Shown: one piece after another, positions 56,343 through 64,000 of the stretch
How the letters are laid out: each line of letters opens with the position of its first letter
Numbering within the stretch: position 1 is the stretch's first letter
From: Archegozetes longisetosus
Taxonomy: Eukaryota; Arthropoda; Arachnida; Sarcoptiformes; Trhypochthoniidae
NCBI GenBank assembly: GCA_018873245.2
Contig: JAEMBT020000004.1
Coordinates: forward strand, 4,946,573 to 5,010,572
Length of the DNA stretch: 64,000 nt
Direction: 5' to 3'
The notes under the pieces: generated by a model
Databases searched by the model: none
The model's input: only the letters and a program-made list of their open reading frames with translations
Told to the model about the DNA's origin: nothing
Made by a program: the position numbers and the translations under genes

Positions 56343-57165
56343 ATGAATAAAAATCGATTGAAGTTAATAAAAGTTTTTAAACTGATAGTGGCTCGAGAAT
56401 TATATTTGACTGCATTGGACTTCGTGACGAATGGTATTAATGCTAGGCTTTACTCAAATGCTTCGCGTAAGTCCCTTATGATTCAATATCGATTTATTAA
56501 CTTTATATCAATAACAATTGCTATTTCAATCGATTAAATATTTTCAGACAAACTTAATGTAAGTGAAGATGCAATTCGTGACGCAATTGAAACTATTATG
56601 TTTATCGTAACACAAAGTTCTAAATTATCTGTAAGTCAATTAAGTTATATTAAAAGTTTAGATGAATTAAATATTTCATAATTTTTAGAAAGTTTTCAAA
56701 GTTAAGAAAGTTAGGAAATTTATAAAACTTGCTAGTATATTTGACATAAATAACTGTTATTTATTTTGATTGGTTTGGCAGTTAAGTGAAATGGATTTGA
56801 AAGATTCGTTGGTTACATTTGGATTAAGTGATGAATTACAGAAGCATTTGGTGGAATGGTATTCTAGTAATAGACAAATAGTTCGCGAAGTTCTAACAAA
56901 AATGGATAGAGACTCAAGCGGTGGTTTGCGTTATAGCAATCTAGAGTGGAGATTCCAAACACAAATAGCTTCTCGATCATTAAGGGATCAGTTGAAACCT
57001 AGTATTATATTAAGGTTTGAACTGATTAGTCAGTCTAATGATAAGAAATATGTCACTTTGGCTTGTGATGTTTCCAATTTGTTTCATGTTCATGAGGTAC
57101 TAGAAGAAGCGCTCTCTGAGTCGCGGTCTCAACATTTGCTTAAAATAGTCAGACACATAAAATAA
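56343..57165 (+). CDS. Commd2: COMMD2, COMM-domain protein
   Basis: Complete as read, 196 residues in three exons: 56343-56466, 56548-56630, 56782-57165; introns of 81 and 151 bp with consistent phases. The middle part HKLNVSEDAIRDAIETIMFI with TQSSKL and LSEMDLKDSL follows the COMMD2 sequence closely (RKLNVSSDTV, TESSKLMISELDFQDS). The C-terminal COMM domain starts at LEWRFQTQIASRSLRDQLKP with the signature Trp at residue 125 and ends in IVRHIK. COMMD proteins assemble with CCDC22 and CCDC93 in the Commander complex, which recycles endosomal cargo. The length is close to the family's roughly 199. The start codon is the first ATG of the frame; the N-terminus is the least conserved part. A polyadenylation signal AATAAA lies at 57186-57191. 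Confidence 0.92.
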
Positions 57166-57185
57166 GAAAAATCAATTTTGCTACT

Positions 57186-57191
57186 AATAAA
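57186..57191 (+). terminator. Candidate polyadenylation signal of COMMD2
   Basis: AATAAA lies 20 bases after the COMMD2 stop codon. In such A+T-rich DNA the motif is common, so position is the main argument. Confidence 0.4.
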
Positions 57192-60100
57192 ATAATTGAA
57201 GCGTCAAATGCAATGTTATATATTTTCTTATTTATTGTCAATTCGATGCGTTTGAGAAACAACTAAATTATATATAACTTACGTATTCCAATAGATACAA
57301 AGATATATATATTTTTGTTATTTAAGATTATTTATGTGCTATCAAAATAAAAACATACTCAGTATAAATCTAGTATTTTCTGAGACATAAAGTATATGTG
57401 ACATAAAATTGATGCCATGATCAATAGTGAACTAGTTTTGAACTCCCTCGACTCAAACAATCATCCGAACGATGTTTCATTTGATAAAGTTCATGGGCAA
57501 ACATTAGTACTAAGTATATTTTCGAATCAATTTTATTTGGTATTTGTTTTAAACATTGTAATAATTAAAAAAACAAAATTTTCCATTAGTTTGATTGGAA
57601 AAATGGAGACAATAATAACTTATGATTGACTGAAAATGAAATATAGTATTGTTTTGGAATAGGAGAGTTGAATAAGCGTCTGATCTGAGCAAAAGGTTGT
57701 TTTGACTGGTTTCTTTCATTTTATAATTTATAAGATAAGCATTCTGTTGAAATAAGAGTGAAAGGATAGCTTAGCAATTACTGTTCCCATAGATCTGCGC
57801 TTATTTGACGTATAGCTTTATTTAATTTATATACTCTATTGATTCTAAGTTAATAATTAGGTTAAACAAAACCATCATAGTATGAACCAATATTCCCCAA
57901 AATTCTATTGAAAGCCATTATTTTTTTACTTTCTTCCTGTTTCTATAACTGGAAAAGAAAATTTCCTAAAGTGAATATGTATGAGAAGCAAAACATATGG
58001 CTATTTCATAACAAACATGCTCCAGCCGTATGTCATAGTTTCTCTTCAACCTTATATACCTGATGACACAATAATCAAGCATAGCAACCGGAGTAAAGGA
58101 ATGGATAAGTTTGCATCTAAGGGACAATTCATATAACTATTTAAATAATACATGAACAATCGCTTGTTTAGTCAGAGATTTAATGAAAGATCAACCCTAA
58201 ATGATAACAATGGACCCACCAGTTACTCTCTGTGTTTATGCTTACTTTCAGAGTCAGTTACTGTACATATCTCGCCTGAGAGGCTTTGAGGAAATTATTC
58301 CTTCTTGTTTTGTTTCTAATATATATTAATAAATTTGTCAGTTTATGTAAACATGAAAGCTTTTACAAGCCGAATATCTATAAATGTTATTCTCGAAAAT
58401 AATTCTATTATCAATGCTTGATTTCATATTCCAAGTTCTTGAATATTTTATTCAAGATTTCAATATAAAAGACCTCTGATTAAGATCCGATTCATACACA
58501 CTCGAAATAATTTTCTCGCTATTGCATAAGCAGATATGTTTCTAGTATTCAAAGAAGAAACTTCACATTTCATATGATTCGAAATTATCATAAGTATACG
58601 ATTCTGCCCTGATATTTGTTAAGAATTTTTTTCTAATTATCGAATGAGAGACAATTCTGTCCGCATCCACATCGAAACTCTATCCTGGTTCTTCAACACT
58701 CACAAAGCCTTGAAAATTGTGCAACAACAGTAATAAACTTAAGGATTAATATTAGGAGGAAGGAAACTCACAATATTCTCTACTATTGTCACGCCTGAAT
58801 TGAGAAATTCAAATTTTTAATGAGCTCTTTTGAAGGACTAAAAAATAACTTATTACAAAAGCTTAATGACGAAAAATTCTCATAATTAAAGGCTAGTTCG
58901 ATATTAAAAATATGTTTTTAGAAGTAAAGAGTAGCAATTTTGTGTAGAGGTATGAAATCGGATGATAATTTTCATTAAAACTATGTTAGACTGAAATATC
59001 GCTGCTTTTGGTTTTTCCAGTAAGAGCACAATTACTAGAAATGAGGCGCACTAACATTTCAAATAAGCTATTTTTAGCAATTTAGTTAAACTAAACTTAA
59101 AAATGAATCCATCTGTATGAGAGTGAAGTTCAATTTTTAATTTAGTTTCTTATTTATCAATCTTTTTTGATAGTTAGAATTGTTTGATACAAATTGCTAG
59201 CTTAAGAATGACTTATCTGGACATAATCAAATCAAAAAGGACTCTCTGAATCGGACTTATTAGATAAAAGACAAAACTGTATTAACTTGATTTCATATAA
59301 CTATAGATTAAACGTTATGATAATTTGAAACAAATACTGAGATACTAAGAGTAAAGGATTAAAGTTTAAAAGAAGCAAGTTTAGGGTTATTTATTGAATT
59401 TAAAATGAATTATTTAAGTAATATAATTTGTTGTTGAGTGAAGAGTAAGTGAATTTAAATCAACATTGATTATAAATGGTAGTTGCTCTTCCTGATATTT
59501 TGATTGTAACGAAAGTTTGCACGTTAAAGACGCCCACGACTATTGAATACAACGACCATTGAATACCGTTTGACAGAAAATGCTTGATAAATAAATTACA
59601 TTGAATCATCTAATAATCATTCTAGTGTTGAAAGACATTCACTCTTTTTAGAGAGCGTACAATCTAGTGGAATGACGTATTCATTATTGCGACAATAACT
59701 TACTTAATAAGAGTTACCTCTTTTGTCTTCTAAGGCACTCTAAGTTTTACTCGCTTGCGTCAATTGTTTTTTGTGTGACCACTTTGTAATTCGAGAAAGT
59801 TGTCGTGTGTGTAATGTGTGTAATATTAATCCTGAACGCAACGAATAGTAGATAGAGAATAAACGTGATCTCTCACTCTTCGGAACTGTATCTCAACGCA
59901 TAACAAACTTTGGATTACAACCAAGTCTACTGGTTTTGTGAGTGTCAACACAAGTGGCATTTAACTCAACTATTCCTTGACTCAGTAGTATAGTATACGA
60001 AATCTTTTTGATGAAGACTTAATCCAATTTCACTGCAAAGCAGTGGGAGCTATACTGAGATAATGCTCAAATCTTAAACGTTCTCTGTATTTCTGACGTT

Positions 60101-62967
60101 CTATAGGCAATAACTGTAGGCATTCACAGTCAATGACCTGAAACAATAATCAATTTTGCAGTCTTAAGTTTAAATCATTTATTTAAATTGAATATAAAGT
60201 GTTATCTCAAATCAAATATACTTGGATTCTTTGCTATCAAAATTTTGATAATAGAATTAATGCATACGAAATATGAAAGGATTAATGATTAGTATTTATG
60301 CGAGTGTCGTACTCAGCAATTTGAGCATGATGAGGCACAGTATGTCCGGAGGGGTACGATATATCTGGTGGGGCATGAATCGAAATTCGATCAAAACTGT
60401 ATCAAACTACAGTTTTAAATAGTACGGCTTGACTGGAATTAGATTTAACAGTTGAATTTGGCTACACTACTTAAATTTTAAGTAGGTGTTCGAACTATTT
60501 TCAAACTGACTCGTAAAATTTCAATGAAACAAAAATTTGTGGTGAGACACTTGCCGTCTGGTGTGCCCCATGTAGTTATGGCCCTGATTAATGGTTCATT
60601 CATTTAGATTTTATTTGCCATCCTTAGTATTACATTTAGATAAAAAATTTGTCTGTATTGAAATCAGTGAAGAATTGGTTATCTAATAAATCAAACAAGT
60701 GTTATCTTTACTGCTCTCAATCGTTTTCTATTTTAATCTGTGTAATTAAGATTAAAGAGTTAACGAGTAGAAAAAATATTTTCAGCGTATCTTCAATTGA
60801 AACTTTTAAATAGTTACTAGACGTTAGAGGGTAAAAATATACTATCACTTTAAGTTATTTACATATTTTTCTAAATTTGTCGACTAGATATCGATTAGAG
60901 AAAATTGATATTTTAAAATACATGCATTAATAATTTGGCGTTACTTAAGAGAAACTCATTTTGCAAATGTTTTCTTTCACACAAGAATCCTTTTAGAGGC
61001 TTTATTTAACGAATATCTTTATGTTCACAAAAGTATTTGGCTCATAGATTTTCGATCGCTATTTAGGGGAGATTTGATTTGTTTTATGAAAACATTTTCA
61101 CACAAGTAGTCCACGTTTAAATAGTTGGTCGATAGAATTGATACTATTGAGCTTCATTCTGCTCTAATTCAATTGAAAATTTGATCACTTTCAAAACATT
61201 TTTCAACGCTTAGCTCAATTATCTAGACTTTAATCATAGAAATGCTTTCAGAGCTAATCCTGTAGTGAACACTTGAATACAACTGATTTAATAATTGATG
61301 TTCTAATTGAATCTCATGATTAATTGGAGAAAATTAAGATAAAATCAAATAAATGGATTTTGTTAGAATCATTAGATCTATTAGTAATTGATTAAATTAA
61401 ACAAAATAAGGACCCTTAAGTACATGCTTAGGTTGCTGACAATCGCTGGTTCGATGGTAACCTTATAAATAATTATCTATAGTGAACTTGTATAAGCTTT
61501 GATAGAATGATAGAAATGTTTTTCACTTCTTTTATTCTACTATCCACTTCCAACACCAAATGGATAGATTCATAAATCAACTCCTCCTAACTTTTCTTTT
61601 ACTCATAATCAGTCATTATTTTTGTTGAAATTTTATTTTTATTTCGTCTCCTCAAACAATTAATTTGAAAGTAGATGTAGAGAAGGTTAATAAGATTAAT
61701 GATAATTTATTTTGATTACTCTGAAAAATAACATATCAATTGCTTTACGGTATTTTAGCTCATATATACAACCAAAGTGAGAAACAACTTAAAGCAAACT
61801 CATTTCTGCAATCGTCAATCGCTTCACTAATCCTATTAAGTGATCATTTTACATGAATTTTATTTTGCTCTGTAAGAGTTTAAGTGCAGTTGAAGGTCTT
61901 AAAATGATTGATTGTTAGGAGAAAAGCAGCATTGTTATATAATGTGCATGAGTTTAGGCTTAATTTTCAATTGTGCTTCTCCTTTCTGTCTAAAACGATT
62001 GACAATCGAGTCTCATGTTGTATAAAGCATTACGAGAAGATGGAAATGTTAGTATAACAACACATCATTTCTTGTAGCTATGCATCATTTTAAAATGGTA
62101 TAGTATACCAGATTTGGAAAAATCTCCCCAAAGCAAACTTTCTTACACATCATCAAATTCGATGGAAAATCTCTACAGAAAACGATTTGTTAGACTAACG
62201 TAATCTTTAAGTAATATAAGTATTTGTGATTTAATAATCAAGTTTATGATAGATGTATTTGGCTTTACGAAACAAACTAAATGTTGGGTTTGAATGTTTT
62301 GTCATTGATTGAAAAGATGGAGAAGAAAAAGAAAATTTTCTCTCCTTATTCCAGCTATAACTGGATTGCATTGACTCGTCGAGTGACTCCACGCTCAAAT
62401 AAATAAGAGTACTAAAAACTTAAATGGTATCACTTCATATGAATCGATCGGATTTATATGATGGCAATTAAAAGATAATGGTATTTGTGGTGATTCTCAA
62501 GTTAGAGTTAATTTAGTCGGAAAAAGTTGATAAAACAGGGTTTAGAAAGTGGTATTAGAATGATTTAGTTTAGAAAAGAGGAGTTGCAAAGTGTATTTTT
62601 GTATTTTGTCTGAAAGGATAGAAGTTTAAGAGGAGGAAGAATAGGGTTTATGAATAGTTATTAATTCGTATTGAAAAGGGTATAAGTGAGTAGAACTAAA
62701 TGTCATAACTTTATGTTTATATGCTCTTTCTATCCAATACAGTTTAAGAGGGGATCAATTCAAATAAACCAACCAAACTATACAAGTCATTCCTTAACTT
62801 AATGCAAACATTATAGTAATAAAAGAGTCTTTTTATCTCAAAAGAATGAGAAAGGCAATTGAGGAGTTGTGGCAATGTTAAAACTCAACAAGGCTTAGAA
62901 AATGTTGGCAAAGAGTGGCATTACTGTAGAAGAGTATAACGACTAAATGAGTTGTGTTCGGTCAACT

Positions 62968-63002
<35 letters not shown>

Positions 63003-64000
63003 CTTTGGTTCTATTATAACTTAGAAAGTAAGCCACAAATATATCGACAAATAATAAAAGATCACTGATGTGGAGAAGCGAATCTCGTGGCATTGCCATG
63101 ACTGAATATGACTGTATGCTGGTAAGAATTGTACGGCTGTACTGTATGTCTCTCTTTTTCGTGAATTGGTGAATGACAAAACGCTTTCAGCATTACTACT
63201 CACGTGTCTTCGCATTTGTTATATTGAATGATGTACTAGTGGTAACACTACTGCTTTTCTAGTGGTGCACAGTATTGGCTGAAAAGGTTTCTCGCACTGG
63301 TTCGCAGTGAGTTCTGGTTAGTATTGAGTTCTGGTTTGCATTCATTTCTGTTGTGAATGCCCCGAACACTACTCGACTGATTCTATTAACTGTTTGTAAA
63401 GAAACATTTGCTGCTCAACTTGTCAGTATTGAATTAAAAGCATAACCAAATATAATTGCTACTTCCTATCGTTAATGCCGAAAATATATATTGGTATAGT
63501 TGGCAAAGCGTTAAGTGTTAAAAAGTATTTTATGTGAGATTTAACTGAAAGTATTTCTATATCTACTTTTCATATTTAACTATTTCATCTTATTTCACAA
63601 CAAATCAGGTAAAACATCAATTCTTTCTTTATATACTATTAAAGCTATTTTTACAGACGCTTTTTCCTAAATTTTTAAAACTTCATTCAGAGCCCATTCA
63701 TTTGATTACAATAAAAATAATCTAACATTATATTCACGTCACTAGAAGGAAAAGTTTTTACTTTAATAACTTTTGAACGTCTACTTTGAAAATTGAAAGC
63801 TAAAGCAGTATAAAGGTAGTGAATAAGTGTTTAGGGTCTAGAATTGATAAAATTTAGAAAACTTAGAAAATAGAAATTTGCTCAAAAGTTCATGTTTGGA
63901 CGAGTGATTGAAAGAAATATAGAATTTGGGAACAATAGATATGAATAAATTTTGAGCGGATGAGAAGAGAATGTAGAGCGATAATGATCAATGATGAAAA
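57192..64000. other. Gene-poor stretch at the right end
   Basis: No gene is supported. Open frames at 57417-57629 and 63021-63215 have no domain. Slightly less A+T-rich patches at about 59,500-60,000 and 63,230-63,420 contain short direct repeats (GAGTTCTGGTT twice near 63310). One microsatellite is listed separately. Confidence 0.5.
62971..63000. repeat. (GA)15 microsatellite
   Basis: An uninterrupted run of 15 GA dinucleotides. Confidence 0.97.

Noticed and set aside
59500-60000. Less A+T-rich patch with AATAAA and short repeats that could be a worn solo LTR
   Set aside because: No matching ends, target duplication or second copy could be found; too weak to call.
60300-60590. GGGGCA/TGCCCC-bearing segments that looked like arms of an inverted-repeat element
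   Set aside because: Extended alignment of the two sides in either orientation did not hold beyond about 10 bases.

Overview
This window looks like nuclear DNA of an animal, most likely an ecdysozoan and probably an arthropod. It is very A+T-rich. Six genes can be read exon by exon across clean GT-AG introns: a beta-arrestin of the Kurtz type, an evectin-like PH protein, Rab6, UPF3, mannose-6-phosphate isomerase and COMMD2. Short introns, the Kurtz-like arrestin tail and dispersed DNA-transposon debris fit an arthropod, perhaps a chelicerate or mite, but the order is a guess.

Layout. Positions 1 to about 25,700 hold no gene I can support. They contain two copies of a roughly 130-140 bp inverted-repeat element, a hAT transposase remnant, tRNA-like relics, tandem repeats and hairpins. 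A first coding exon of a NALCN-channel accessory factor (NALF/FAM155/NLF-1 family) lies at 25,784-26,608 on the minus strand; its next exon was not found in the window. Two diverged paralogous two-exon starts of an unrecognised gene lie at 28,349-28,848 and 32,773-33,254, both minus.

The gene-dense part runs from 35,378 to 57,165: arrestin (minus), evectin-like PH protein (plus), Rab6 (minus), UPF3 (plus), MPI (minus), COMMD2 (plus). Strands alternate, giving divergent pairs (arrestin/PH protein with 365 bp between start codons; Rab6/UPF3; MPI/COMMD2) and convergent pairs (PH protein/Rab6; UPF3/MPI with 148 bp between stop codons). The products are mostly housekeeping: receptor endocytosis and trafficking (arrestin, evectin, Rab6, COMMD2), mRNA surveillance (UPF3) and sugar-phosphate metabolism for glycosylation (MPI). 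Nothing suggests they act as one pathway.

From 57,166 to 64,000 no further gene was recognised. The most interesting observations are the hidden paralog pair, a possible alternative, tandemly duplicated last exon of Rab6, and a nest of inverted-repeat elements inside one MPI intron. No clearly undescribed multi-gene system was seen.
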